From assembly GCA_014055495.1 (NCBI GenBank), contig WIAG01000003.1, forward strand, positions 62,001-126,000: a stretch of DNA of 64,000 nt. Reading direction: 5' to 3'. The position numbers and the translations under genes are program-made. The notes beneath the pieces are model-generated. The model searched no databases, was not told the DNA's origin, and saw nothing but the letters and a program-made list of their open reading frames with translations. This document shows positions 1-8,893 of this stretch, in pieces; within the stretch, counting starts at the first letter, position 1, and each line of letters opens with the position of its first letter. The DNA comes from Nitrospira sp. CR1.2. Lineage in GTDB: Bacteria; Nitrospirota; Nitrospiria; Nitrospirales; Nitrospiraceae.

Positions 1-1387
1 CCGAGCGCAACCCTACGGCAAGGGCCGTGAGCGTTTGCCCGATCCCGTCATGCAATTCGTGCGCGATGCGCTGTCGTTCATCTTCTTGGGCCGTCATGAT
101 CCCATTGAGCAGTCGGCCCCGCATCTCTTCGACCCGCTTCCGTTCCGATATGTCTTTGATCATCCCCAGCAAATGGAGAGGCTTCCCCTCACCCTCTCGC
201 AGAATTGTGACCGTCAGATGCCCCCATATCATCCCGCCCCCTTTGGTGAGATACCGTTTTTCGAGCTGATAGGATCGACGTTTGCCGGCAAACACTTCGT
301 CGACCAAGCGTACATCCTTATCGAGATCGTCGGGGTGGGTGATCTCTCGGAATGTTTGCTCACTCAGCTCTTCACGGCTGAATCCGATCAGTCCACAGAG
401 AGCCTCGTTGACTTGCACAAAGCGTCCATCCGCTCCAACGATGCCCATCCCGATCGGCGCGTCGTCGAATACCTTGCGAAATCGTGCCTCGCTTTCCTTT
501 ACCCGCTCCATCGCCCGCTGCGAGTCGGTAATGTCGTTGATGATAGCCAGCCGCGCCTTTCGCCCGGCATAGTCGAACGAATAGACCCCGATTTCGACGT
601 CGATCACCGATCCATCTTTCTTGCGGTGCCGCCAAGGTCCTTCGATCCGCGAACTGTCGACCAGGGACGGCAGTGCCTGTAACAGCCGGGGCACGTCCTC
701 ACGCGGGCGAATATCCTTGATGGTCATCGCCAACAATTCATCCCGTGAATATCCGTAGTGCCGAACAGTGGCCTGATTGACATCCAGAAATCCCAGAGTC
801 TCGAGATCCACGATGAACATCGGATAGGGAGCATGATCGAACAGGTGCCGATATTGCTCTCGGCTTTCGTCCAACTGTCGTTCCACCTCGGTCCGGCACA
901 CCAATTCAGATTGCAGCGAATCAATGGCACGAGACAGTTCATGCGTACGGCGTTGCACCTGCAACTCCAAGCCAGCGAGAGACTCCTCCAGCGCTTCACG
1001 CGCTTCCCTCCTGGCCCACCCCAATTCCAGCGTGATCCACAACAACACTGCTCCAATAAAGCGATTCGCCAGATCGATCCAGATCGGGGAGCCGGGAGGT
1101 GAAAGCGCGCTGCCCAGGAAAATGAGTCCCGTGCAAGAGAAAGTCATCATTATCGCGAAGCGTCGCCGAAGAGACCACAGTGAAAAGTACACAATGGCCG
1201 GGTAGAGGAATTCCGGGGCCACACCGAGAGGCAGATCCACATCCAGGATGAAAATACCAAGCATCAACGCAACAAGGCCGGCCTCCAACCATCCGCCTGC
1301 GCGCGCGCACTTGACCCCATTTGCAAACAAGGCAGCCGACCATCTGTTCGAAGGCGGCTTAAGCGGGGCGGCAAGATGAGGGGTCAC
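1..1387 (-). CDS. Membrane-anchored PAS-PAS sensor histidine kinase, NarL-partner type (C-terminus beyond the window)
   Basis: The minus-strand frame is open from 1387 to the left edge, giving 462 residues. The GTG start at 1387 has a GGAGG ribosome site at 1398-1402. The N-terminal third holds several hydrophobic stretches (about residues 35-115), followed by a coiled-coil linker. Two PAS domains follow: the first reads [12 protein letters not shown] with HYGYSRDEL, the second [14 protein letters not shown] with LIGFSREEL and a PAC-like tail ending in MIKDISERK. The last visible part is a HisKA_3 dimerisation motif, [15 protein letters not shown], with the phospho-acceptor His. That box is typical of kinases partnering LuxR/NarL-type regulators. 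The ATPase domain must lie left of base 1. The stimulus cannot be told from sequence. Confidence 0.9.
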   Translation of the reverse strand, partial: MTPHLAAPLKPPSNRWSAALFANGVKCARAGGWLEAGLVALMLGIFILDVDLPLGVAPEFLYPAIVYFSLWSLRRRFAIMMTFSCTGLIFLGSALSPPGSPIWIDLANRFIGAVLLWITLELGWARREAREALEESLAGLELQVQRRTHELSRAIDSLQSELVCRTEVERQLDESREQYRHLFDHAPYPMFIVDLETLGFLDVNQATVRHYGYSRDELLAMTIKDIRPREDVPRLLQALPSLVDSSRIEGPWRHRKKDGSVIDVEIGVYSFDYAGRKARLAIINDITDSQRAMERVKESEARFRKVFDDAPIGMGIVGADGRFVQVNEALCGLIGFSREELSEQTFREITHPDDLDKDVRLVDEVFAGKRRSYQLEKRYLTKGGGMIWGHLTVTILREGEGKPLHLLGMIKDISERKRVEEMRGRLLNGIMTAQEDERQRIAHELHDGIGQTLTALAVGLRS

Positions 1388-1999
1388 CTCAACGGATCCT
1401 CCGTAAACCCTCGAGCGAGAGTGCACTGCAGACGAGCCAGACGGGGTGGTTCGAGCCCCGGTCTCTGGAACTTCTCCAGCCCTGCAGTCCAGAATATCCA
1501 GTGTAGTGGGCACGAACCGACAGTTCAACCGCCGGGGAACAGGGTCGGCCCACGCTATCTACAGTGAATAGTCGTCAGGAATCGATCGGCGTCACCCGCG
1601 CGGTCGCGCGACGGAGGGGAAGGAGATCGACGCAAAAAGTATCCCGGCTGCTACGCGTCTTCCTGGGAATGCTGGTGTTTTTACAATACCTGCGGATCTC
1701 AGAGGGACGCTGCGCACCACCCTTGTCTTTGAACGCCGCTTCGGCAAGGTCCGGCAGCACACGGGCCGACGGTCTGTATTGTACGCGTGTAGAGTGTGGA
1801 GCGGATCCTCTTTCCAACTGGAGCTGGTTCAAGCTCGACTGGCGCCGGCACACCTTTGCCGATGCTCACACACCGAACCGACTTCTCTCACCACGACCTG
1901 TCAATCCGCGACACAGTTTTCCTCGCGCCCTCGGTAGACACCTCGTGGGTTCTTCGGCTATGATGGCGATTCATTTCAGCCAGCCTTCGATTCTGCCGT
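1388..1999. other. Intergenic stretch without a supported gene
   Basis: No reading frame here has a ribosome site together with recognisable protein content. A long plus-strand frame from 1564 runs into the tRNA and ends inside it, which marks it as chance. The 3' part presumably carries the tRNA promoter: TATGAT at about 1960-1965 is a possible -10. Confidence 0.5.
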
Positions 2000-2075
2000 G
2001 GCGGTGTAGCTCAGTTGGCAGAGCAGCGGACTCATAAGCCGCGGGTCACCCGTTCAATCCGGGTCACCGCCACCA
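2000..2075 (+). tRNA. tRNA-Met (anticodon CAT)
   Basis: A complete 76-nt cloverleaf is visible. The 7-bp acceptor stem is GGCGGTG (2000-2006) with CACCGCC (2065-2071), followed by discriminator A and an encoded CCA at 2073-2075. The D-loop reads AGCTCAGTTGGCAGAGC, the anticodon loop CTCATAA, and the T-loop GTTCAATCC. The CAT anticodon fits elongator Met. A lysidine-modified tRNA-Ile2 also has CAT and cannot be formally excluded by eye. The 31-39 pair at the base of the anticodon loop is A-G, a mismatch. The first base pair is G-C, unlike an initiator tRNA. Confidence 0.92.
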
Positions 2076-2395
2076 AATTTCCTTCCAACGAATCGCGTGA
2101 TTCTCTCTACTCCGGGTTGTTGTCAGGCACTCCTATGAGATTTTGCGGACGGCAAGCTGGCTCATGTCGATTTTTGCGCTGATCGCGCCACCAAGCTCGC
2201 CTTCCCGTCCTCCCTCCTTAGAATACCCGGAAATGTCCCGCTCACCTTTGGGCTCTCCATGACAACTTAGGCAGGCCTTCTCGTAAAAAAGGCGGCAGCA
2301 AGACCCGCACGCTATGGCCGCCGTCGATCTTGCTGAACACGCTTTCCTTAGTCCGTTGAGACGACGTCTCGCTCAATTCCTTCATATGTTTCGCT

Positions 2396-2551
2396 TCAAA
2401 CGAAGCGGCCGATCGCCAGTCGCCCCGAATCGAGCAAAATTGCCAAAAGTCGTGCGGTCTCCGACAACTCGGCGTCAGTGCTGTCCGCAGCAACACACAC
2501 ATTCTGTGTAAGACACCACAATGCGACCAAACACAGTAGGTACAGGCGCAT
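2396..2551 (-). pseudogene. Short exported protein, probably the 5' remnant of a DUF3365-like periplasmic protein
   Basis: The ATG at 2551 follows AAAGGGG. A clear signal peptide comes first (MRLYLLCLVALWCLTQNVCVA). About 30 mature residues follow, ending LLAILLDSGRLAIGR, then Phe-Val and a stop at 2396-2398. The LLDSGR segment resembles the start of small periplasmic Tll0287/DUF3365-type proteins as I remember them, which continue for about 100 more residues. The downstream DNA in the other frame (to 2242) is open but does not clearly restore that family. I therefore read this as a truncated remnant. A genuine 51-residue secreted peptide is the alternative. Confidence 0.35.
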
Positions 2552-3201
2552 ATTACCCCTTTCGTGCCATAACACACCGTAGCCCGCATGATTGACGAAC
2601 GCTGCCACTGCAACCGCCGACAATCCGGTACGCGGCACAGCGGCATGCCCACGGACGGGCTCGCTTGGCGTCCCGTCGGTTTCGTCACGAACCCTCGTGA
2701 AGAGTGGGGGCTAGCGGTCGGTTGACCGAATCCCAGGATCGTCACTTCTCAATCCATGAGAGGTCCCCAGCTACGCAGGACGACTTAGCGTGAGGCTTGT
2801 AACCGTTTGATCGGTATTCGTCAACATCATATTGATACCGCACGGTCTGAACCATAGATCCGATGTGAAGAACTCCCCGGTGATGCGGCAGTCGACCCGA
2901 TCAACGCACCCGACCTGTCTACCCAAGCCGACTGAACGCCTTCCCAACTGACCTTCATTGGGACAAACCGTTGAGCCGGAAGCAGATCCAGGGGAAGACG
3001 TACGCGGTTTCGGAGTACACCCTGAGCAGGAATGACAATGTACTGAACGCGGCGAACAGGAGGACGCAAGGGGTGGGATCGGCCGCGCGTCTCATCCACC
3101 GAAATGACACGTGCGGCACGACCACGAATACAAAGATAGTCGATACGCAGTGAATAGTCCGGTCTGCCTCCGGTTAGAGTACCTCCGCACCCGAAACGGC
3201 C
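2552..3201. other. Intergenic stretch, nothing recognised
   Basis: About 650 bases with only short overlapping frames on both strands. None has a convincing ribosome site, signal peptide or domain. Confidence 0.45.
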
Positions 3202-3384
3202 TCAACCGCAACAGCCGGATTCGAACTGCCGCCGCTGATACGCGAAGACCAGGCAACGGATGCAGACCGCTCGCACGGTCTTCGACTGTTCGTCAGACAA
3301 GGGGGTTCGCCGCAAGACTACTTGCCCGCAATCCGCACAACAACCGGCCGTTGCCGTCTCGTTATCAGAACAGACAGTGCTCAT
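3202..3384 (-). CDS. Small CxxC zinc-ribbon-like protein (60 aa)
   Basis: The ATG at 3384 has a near-perfect AGGAGGG ribosome site nine bases upstream, lying inside the end of the preceding coiled-coil gene; the two reading frames overlap by 20 bases. The protein carries two CxxC pairs (CCADCG near residue 15-20 and CIRC near 41-44) and a CC near the C-terminus, a pattern that suggests a small metal-binding treble-clef or zinc-ribbon fold. It is the third gene of an apparent operon behind the S24 repressor. Its function is unknown; DNA binding or partner binding is only a guess. Confidence 0.6.
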   Translation of the reverse strand: MSTVCSDNETATAGCCADCGQVVLRRTPLSDEQSKTVRAVCIRCLVFAYQRRQFESGCCG

Positions 3385-3628
3385 GGCGTTCGACCCTCCT
3401 GTTTTCCCGGACGGGATGAGCCGTGGGAACCACGGGTTTGCTGGCTCCCCAGATCGCTCGCAGCCGGGAACCGCTCACCCACCCCTGCCCCGTCGTCCCC
3501 TTGGTGAGTTGCAGCTCCCGCTGCAACTCACCGATCCGGCCATTCAAGCGGACAATCATGCGCTCCAATTCATCAACCCGCTCCACCATCATCTGTTGTT
3601 GGCTACTCATGCTCATACCCCCTTGCAT
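3365..3628 (-). CDS. Small coiled-coil protein
   Basis: This 81-87 residue protein starts with a Met/Gln-rich tail and then a heptad-like helix (VERVDELERMIVRLNGRIGEL) typical of a short coiled coil. The C-terminal half has no recognisable motif. The first ATG (3628) overlaps the repressor stop by one base (TAATG). An AGGGGG site just after it favours one of the two internal Met codons, MSMSS (3616 or 3610). It lies between the repressor and the CxxC protein and is translationally linked to both. I do not recognise a family. Confidence 0.55.
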   Translation of the reverse strand: MQGGMSMSSQQQMMVERVDELERMIVRLNGRIGELQRELQLTKGTTGQGWVSGSRLRAIWGASKPVVPTAHPVRENRRVERHEHCLF

Positions 3629-4179
3629 TACGAGTTGTCGCAGTGGCGAATGACACCCACGAGAATCCCTTCGATGGAAAATTCGTCTTCGGAGGTGATG
3701 ACGAACGGTCGCATCGAGGCATTGGCGGGATGGAGTTTAATCGAGTCGGCACGCTTGAAGTAGATCTTGATCGTCGCTTCACGGTTGACCAGTGCGACGA
3801 CGGTCTGCCCGTTCCTCGCGGTGGACTGCTTTCTCACTACCACCAAGTCACCAGGAAGAATCCCGTCCTCGATCATCGACTCCCCCTTGACGCGCAGGGC
3901 GAACGTCTCGCCGGGCCGCACCATACTGGGAGGTACCTCGACCCACTCCGACTGGGCGACCGGCTCAATGGGCAACCCCGCGGCCACGATCCCCGCCATG
4001 GGAATTTCGGTTCGTTTCACCAGCTGCGTCAGCGCTACCTCCACCGCGCCACTGATGCGACGCATACCTGATTCGTAACGGGCTACCGACACTCGAGTGG
4101 TGCGCAACGCCTCAGCCAGCTGTTCCTGGGTGAGTCCAAGTTGCTCTCGACAGTATTTGAATTCGCTCGCCGTCATCAT
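3628..4179 (-). CDS. LexA/CI-type repressor: XRE helix-turn-helix plus S24 self-cleaving domain
   Basis: This is a 183-residue two-domain regulator. Residues 1-65 form an XRE/Cro HTH (REQLGLTQEQLAEALRTTRVSVARYESG). The C-terminal half is a LexA-like S24 peptidase with an Ala-Gly cleavage site (VAAG), the serine in VKGESMIEDG and the lysine in the EATIKIYFKR segment. It should dimerise, bind a palindromic operator and inactivate itself on a RecA-type or other signal. The HTH is XRE-like rather than the winged helix of true LexA, so SOS control of this gene is possible but not shown. A perfect palindrome covers its start region, pointing to autorepression. It heads an operon with two small proteins. 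Confidence 0.88.
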   Translation of the reverse strand: MMTASEFKYCREQLGLTQEQLAEALRTTRVSVARYESGMRRISGAVEVALTQLVKRTEIPMAGIVAAGLPIEPVAQSEWVEVPPSMVRPGETFALRVKGESMIEDGILPGDLVVVRKQSTARNGQTVVALVNREATIKIYFKRADSIKLHPANASMRPFVITSEDEFSIEGILVGVIRHCDNS

Positions 4180-4216
4180 GTAACCAATGGTTACACATCG
4201 AAGCGGACCCTGTCAA
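4179..4216 (-). promoter_or_regulatory. Promoter and operator of the S24 repressor, overlapping the start codon
   Basis: Bases 4179-4195 read TGTAACCAATGGTTACA, a perfect 7-bp inverted repeat around AAT. Its edge touches the ATG at 4177-4179. On the minus strand a consensus -35 TTGACA lies at 4211-4216, and 17 bases on is a weak -10 (TAACCA, 4188-4193) inside the palindrome. Transcription would then begin about two or three bases before the ATG, so the mRNA would be nearly leaderless. No ribosome site is present. This layout implies direct autorepression. Confidence 0.6.
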
Positions 4217-4577
4217 GCATCAGGCGCGCACCTCTCGCGAGCGTTGACTCATTTCCTTGGGAGACCAGACTCGTGCGCGGGCACATGGCGCAGCCAACTT
4301 GACCAGTGAGTCCATGAGCGCCGACGAACAGGGGTACCGTCACATTTTCAGCATGTCGTGAAGTGAGAGAAGAGGAGAAACCACGGGGAGCTCGACCACA
4401 CCGGAGGTCGTCAGCCTTGGACCGATGACAGGGCATTTCAGACAGGCCGTCGTCCGATCAATCACATGAACGGAACCACGCATCGGGGATGTTCTCGAAC
4501 CCAATTTCGCCGGTTACCGCCGGCGGTGCCCCTGAGACCAACCCTCGTGACTTGATCTCAGGGGTCCACGTCATGAC
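4217..4577. other. Intergenic stretch with a strong inverted repeat
   Basis: No gene is supported. Just downstream of the decarboxylase stop are a 9-bp inverted repeat (CCCCTGAGA at 4529-4537, TCTCAGGGG at 4556-4564, 18-base loop) and the palindrome ACCGCCGGCGGT at 4517-4528. The larger hairpin may act as an mRNA 3' structure for the minus-strand decarboxylase. It lacks a T-run, so it is not a standard intrinsic terminator. Confidence 0.5.
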
Positions 4578-5729
4578 CTATCCGTCCGACGAGGGGTCAC
4601 GATTCACATGCACGATCTTGGCGGGAGGAAAACCGTTGAAGTAGGTGCTGCTGGCGGCGCAGTACGCACCCATATTCTCCGAATAGACCAATTCGCCCAG
4701 TTCCATGTCGGGTAACTGCTCTGCCAAGCTGATGGTATCGAGGGCATCGCAGGTTGGCCCAAACACGGCGCAGAGCTGCGTGGGGTCTTTCCTGAAACTT
4801 TTCACATGGTACTGGCAATGGTCGAAGATCACACCGCTGTAGGTGTGATAGACGCCGTCATCGAGGTAGTAGCAGAGCTTGCCCCCACGAACCGTCTTGC
4901 CGACGACCTGTGAGACGGCGGTGGCGGCGGAAGCGACCAGGAACCGCCCCGGCTCGGCGAGGATCTCAATCGGCGCAGGAAACAGGCGATCGAGCTCGGC
5001 GTTGATGGTTTCGGCCAGACTCTTGAAGGCGGGCACGGAGTCGTCGTAGTGGGCAGGAAAGCCGCCACCGATGTCGAGCAGCTTGAGGTTAAAGCCGCGT
5101 GTCTTGGCCTCGGAGAAGATGCCGGCGGCCAGGTGCAGCGCCTGGACATAGTTTTGTACGTTCATACACTGGCTGCCGACGTGAAAGCTGAGCCCCTCGA
5201 CCTCAAGCTTGTTCTCATGCGCGAACACGATGAGGTCTACGGCCTCGCCCGGTAAGGCGCCGAACTTGCTCGACAGTTCGACGATCGACCCGGTATTGGG
5301 CACGGCCACCCGCAGCACGAGACCCGAGTGTGGGGCATGGCGGGCGATCTTCAACACCTCCTCATGGTTATCGTAGGTGATCAACGGCTTGTATTGATCC
5401 AGCTGCTTGAGCGTTTCAATGGCCTTGATCGGGTTCGCGTAGATGATACGATCCCAAATGTAGTCCTGCTGCTCCTTCGCCGACAGGTGCTTGATCTTCT
5501 CGTGGACGATTAAAAACTCGGCCATGCTGGCCACGTCGAAACTGGCCCCCTCGTCATAGAAGGTTTGCACGATGACCGGATCGCTGTTCGCCTTGACTGC
5601 ATAATAGACCTGCACACGCGGCAGGTGTTTACGAAACTGCCGGTAGTTCTCTCGCAGCACCTTGTGGTCCACCACGACCAGCGGGGTGCCATGTATCTTG
5701 GCCAGTTGAAGCAGCGTCTCTTCGTCCAT
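4578..5729 (-). CDS. Ornithine decarboxylase, alanine-racemase-fold (group IV) PLP enzyme
   Basis: This 383-residue cytoplasmic enzyme should convert ornithine to putrescine. Visible family marks are the PLP-lysine motif YYAVKANSDP near residue 45, the HVGSQ segment, the phosphate-binding GGGFP and EPGRFLVA motifs, and the C-terminal active-site GPTCDALD. The Cys-Asp pair in that last motif is typical of ornithine/lysine decarboxylases of this fold and less of carboxynorspermidine decarboxylase. The ATG at 5729 has GGGAG upstream and is preferred over an in-frame Met at 5750. It lies 80 bases downstream of homospermidine synthase on the same strand, so the pair forms a two-step route from ornithine to homospermidine. 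Lysine may be an alternative substrate. Confidence 0.88.
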   Translation of the reverse strand: MDEETLLQLAKIHGTPLVVVDHKVLRENYRQFRKHLPRVQVYYAVKANSDPVIVQTFYDEGASFDVASMAEFLIVHEKIKHLSAKEQQDYIWDRIIYANPIKAIETLKQLDQYKPLITYDNHEEVLKIARHAPHSGLVLRVAVPNTGSIVELSSKFGALPGEAVDLIVFAHENKLEVEGLSFHVGSQCMNVQNYVQALHLAAGIFSEAKTRGFNLKLLDIGGGFPAHYDDSVPAFKSLAETINAELDRLFPAPIEILAEPGRFLVASAATAVSQVVGKTVRGGKLCYYLDDGVYHTYSGVIFDHCQYHVKSFRKDPTQLCAVFGPTCDALDTISLAEQLPDMELGELVYSENMGAYCAASSTYFNGFPPAKIVHVNRDPSSDG

Positions 5730-5809
5730 GGTGTCTCCCTTTGATTGCACTGCCCTCGGATATCGGCTGCATAACCCGCCTCAGATGCTTACGGTTCGCG
5801 TGGATTGAA

Positions 5810-7270
5810 TTAGTCTCCCTCCATGATCAGAAAATTGGTGAACTGCCACGGGTCGGACAGGTCGAGTTGGGGATGATTGTATCCGCGGAAGACATTGGAG
5901 TAGTGCTTCAGCGGGTTCCAGTCCGACGGTTGTGAAATGAATGTCCCCAGGTACGGCTTGCTGACGCCGAGCACATACTCGTGCGGCAGGTTATCTGGTA
6001 GGCACAGGCCCCGGCAGGGGTTCTCGAGCATCCACAATGAGGCCGCCACGACGGAGATGGCCACTTGCACGGTGGTGGCATTGTTGTGCGGGGCCAAGCG
6101 ACGCGACTCCTCGATGTCGAGATTGGAGCCGCACCACCACGACTGGTAGGGGTGCCCCATGACCAGAACACCCAGGATGTCCGCCCCAGCGATAATCTCG
6201 TCGGTCATGATACGGACACGAGGCTGCAGCCTGTAGTCCGAACCGCGTAGCTCATGGAGCGAGGCGATCGCGGAATCGCATGGGCAATAGGCATAATGGA
6301 CCGTGGGCCGATAGAGAGCCGTATCGCCTTCCCACACCGTCAGCTTTTCGGTAATGCTGAAGGCTTCGCCGTGACGGACGACCATCCCCACAATGTTATG
6401 GTCCGGCGGCACCCAGCTTGCCACGAACGTGTTCATGCCCATCCGCGCCAGACAAATCTGGCTCTTGGGACCGTCGGGGTGCTCGTAAGCGAAGGGGGGG
6501 AGCCGCTTTTCATGGGTTCCCCACCCCATTTCAGCCGTCGTCGTGCCTTCTTCGCGGAAACCCTCGACGCTCCAGGTGTTGACGAACTCGTTCACCTGTT
6601 TGGGCTGATTCGTGATCTGCGTATCGCGTTCGCTGCAGTGAATGACCCGGACACCGAGCTGGTGAGCCAGGTGATTGAACTCCTGTGCCTGAGCATGGTG
6701 CGCAATCTTTTCCGCTTGTGCGCCGCTGAACTTCTTATCCGCCAACGCCTGCCGCGCGATGTCCAACAGCGCATGCTTGGTGAAGTGGCTGATGAGCCCA
6801 GGATTCGCCCCATGTTCGAGCACCGCCGTCGGCCCCGGCTCGCTCCACTTGGCGGTCATCTTCCGGAGATTCATGTGTCGCCAATAAAGCGTCCGCTCAG
6901 TCGGATGCTTGTCGTCGACTCCGCTGTAGGGGTCCCAGAGCTCTACCGACGTGTTGACGTACAACACGCCTCGGTCGTGGCACCACTGGACAATTTCACA
7001 GCAATCGATGTTCCAGGCCAGGTCGATGAGGAGGTCACCCGCTGAAACGTGTCGGCCCAGGAGCGTGCCCAGATTCTCCGGTGTTACGCGATCCTTGACG
7101 AAGGTCACGCCTTGCTCGATCCAGGGCCGCAACGCCGCATCGTTCGGCTCAAAATCGACGATGGTGATCCGCTTGGGATCAACACGAATGTGCTTTAACA
7201 AAATCGGCAGCGTACATCGCGCCACAGCCCCAAACCCCACGAACAGGATGCGATTCCGAAACTCCAGCAT
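5810..7270 (-). CDS. hss: Homospermidine synthase, saccharopine-dehydrogenase fold
   Basis: This 486-residue protein matches the bacterial homospermidine synthase family. An N-terminal Rossmann motif (ILFVGFGAVARCTLPIL) is followed by VDFEPND. The central conserved segments are DLAWNIDCCEIVQWC, YVNTSVELWDPY and LEHGANPGLISHF, and the C-terminal catalytic domain includes the MGHPYQSWWCGSNLDIEE region. The enzyme moves an aminobutyl group from putrescine onto a second putrescine with NAD as a transient oxidant. The ATG at 7270 has GGGAGGG seven bases upstream; a GTG 15 bases earlier contains that site and is unlikely to be the start. It is the first gene of the polyamine pair. Confidence 0.9.
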   Translation of the reverse strand: MLEFRNRILFVGFGAVARCTLPILLKHIRVDPKRITIVDFEPNDAALRPWIEQGVTFVKDRVTPENLGTLLGRHVSAGDLLIDLAWNIDCCEIVQWCHDRGVLYVNTSVELWDPYSGVDDKHPTERTLYWRHMNLRKMTAKWSEPGPTAVLEHGANPGLISHFTKHALLDIARQALADKKFSGAQAEKIAHHAQAQEFNHLAHQLGVRVIHCSERDTQITNQPKQVNEFVNTWSVEGFREEGTTTAEMGWGTHEKRLPPFAYEHPDGPKSQICLARMGMNTFVASWVPPDHNIVGMVVRHGEAFSITEKLTVWEGDTALYRPTVHYAYCPCDSAIASLHELRGSDYRLQPRVRIMTDEIIAGADILGVLVMGHPYQSWWCGSNLDIEESRRLAPHNNATTVQVAISVVAASLWMLENPCRGLCLPDNLPHEYVLGVSKPYLGTFISQPSDWNPLKHYSNVFRGYNHPQLDLSDPWQFTNFLIMEGD

Positions 7271-7718
7271 CTGGTACCCTCCCACTCTCCCAACCGGTCG
7301 ACATCGAGCACGCCATCGGATGGACGGTGCTCGTCATTCCGGTGACCGAATCCGCCCTTTTCAGAGAATTGCGCACTCTAGTGCAGTCACGCAAATTTTC
7401 GCTTTCAAAAGTATTAAGAAACGGAAAACTTATTATTGATCCTCCGCGACAAGCTTGCATAGGGAGGTCCCCGATCAAGCTCCAGCTCCGGCAGACTCAC
7501 CAACCTTGGTCTCGACGATTTGCGCCATGCAGCGGCCTACAGTCAATAGTCTTGTAACAAAAACTTAACGCATGGCCAATTTCCCTGTACCCGTGCCCTG
7601 CGATAGTGCCCTCTGTCGACTCAAGCCCCATGTTCCGGGCGTTGCCGATGCTCCGCACTCAGCGGCGATACGCCGGATGTCATCATTGTCTATGAGAACG
7701 TGGCCCACACAAAGGGGA
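7271..7718. other. Upstream region of hss; no gene seen
   Basis: The stretch contains an AT-rich core at about 7395-7440, which probably carries the minus-strand promoter for hss. A small inverted repeat GCACT-CTA-GTGC lies near 7372-7384. No supported reading frame is present. Confidence 0.4.
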
Positions 7719-7724
7719 ATGACC

Positions 7725-7898
7725 ATGAACGCCGATCAGGTCGTCGCAACGCGACCCACCCGCCCTACGTCCGGCTGCTTGCATAGCCGCATACTCGAAA
7801 ATATCCTGGATTCTTACGGCAACACTACGGATACATTGCGATGCTGTGAATGTGGTGCCTTCGTGGTCATTCACACCCAACCTGCCAAGAGTTCATGA
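7725..7898 (+). CDS. Possible 57-residue protein with a CCxC cluster
   Basis: ATG codons at 7719 and 7725 lie just after AAAGGGGA, which is well spaced for 7725. The predicted product has a helical stretch (SRILENILDSYGN) followed by LRCCECGAFVVI, a Cys cluster like a half zinc-ribbon. The frame is open further upstream, but that part has unlike composition. No family is recognised. It stands alone in a gene-poor region, so a chance frame is a real alternative. Confidence 0.35.
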   Translation: MNADQVVATRPTRPTSGCLHSRILENILDSYGNTTDTLRCCECGAFVVIHTQPAKSS

Positions 7899-8404
7899 AT
7901 CGCATGTGAACCCGATGGCCGACCGCAAATCTTCCACCTGACTCTGGCCTGGCACGCAAGCCAAAGACGGAAACCTGGACGAGCCCCATGCTTCCGGGAA
8001 AACCGGTATTTTCCGTTTCAGCGGAGAGCCGATGCAAGCAGAATTCACGAGGCAGGTCGCACAGAACGCCGTGGAGATACATGACCTACGTCGCGCTCTT
8101 CAGACTGTGTGCGAGAAACGAGCATCACAACGCCTCGCCAAAGCCCCCTCCACCGACTCGTGCGCTGAGCTGAATTCCTCGACTATGGTGGGATCACCAG
8201 TGTCCGCGGGCAGCCTATTCGACATCGTCAGGCACTCCGATGAGCACCTGTGGCAGGTCGATCGAGTTCGGAGGCGATCGCGACATCGCAATTGAATGGA
8301 TCAGCCTCGACGGACAAGGCAGTGGGACGCGGTGTCAGATCGAAAACGGGCCCCCTACTCAAGCCTGGCCGAACGATGAGACATCGCAGATTGGTTGCGG
8401 ATCC
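7899..8404. other. Intergenic stretch, nothing supported
   Basis: About 500 bases with short competing frames on both strands. None has a ribosome site and recognisable content. Confidence 0.4.
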
Positions 8405-8893
8405 TTACGCCGAAAATTCTCCGCCTTTACCCGATTCTCCCATGACAAGCGTCACCGTATCGGGATCGGAACGCCTCGCGGCAGATTCACCCGAGGGTTG
8501 AAGCGTCGCAGGCTTGGTCGGTCTCTGCTTGAATGTGACGGGAATGTTCGGCGTAGACTTCGCCGCCGGCTTCGCCTTGGCGGGACGCCGGGCTGTCGCT
8601 CCCACTTTTTTCTGAGTCGATGTGTGGACAAGCTTGCCGGCATGGTTCTTACCGGTCGCAGATGCAGCTTGCGGTGGTTTCGCCGCCGCAACGTTCTTGG
8701 CCGCCGCGGCCTTGCTGGGCTTCACTGACTTCTTCGTCGCAAGCGCCTTCGCCCGCGGTGCATTGACGGCCACATCCGCTTTTCCCTTGCCTTCTCCCGC
8801 AGGCCGCCGCCCTTTGAGTTCCTGCACCATCTCGGCCAATTACTGGAGGCGTTTCTCAATGTGATCCAGCCGGGCCTTGGTCTTCTTTTTCAT
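8405..8893 (-). pseudogene. Lys/Ala/Pro-rich basic protein gene interrupted by an in-frame TAA
   Basis: An ATG at 8893 with AAGGAG upstream starts a 17-residue basic helix (MKKKTKARLDHIEKRLQ). A TAA follows at 8840-8842. The same frame then continues without further stops for 144 residues: LAEMVQELKGRR and then a low-complexity K/A/P-rich tail like histone H1. The helix on both sides of the TAA is one continuous coiled-coil pattern (HIEKRLQ-x-LAEMVQEL). This strongly suggests one gene with a single nonsense change, or a sequencing error. Translation might restart at TTG 8839 or ATG 8830. The function is unknown; nucleoid or polyanion binding would fit the composition. Confidence 0.6.

Noticed and set aside
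1564-2037. Plus-strand 157-codon frame ending in the tRNA
   Set aside because: It runs into and stops within the tRNA gene, giving the familiar RCSSVGRAADS read of a tRNA; no ribosome site.
4529-4564. Intrinsic terminator of the decarboxylase gene
   Set aside because: The stem is strong but the 18-base loop and lack of a T-run do not fit a rho-independent terminator; noted only as a hairpin.
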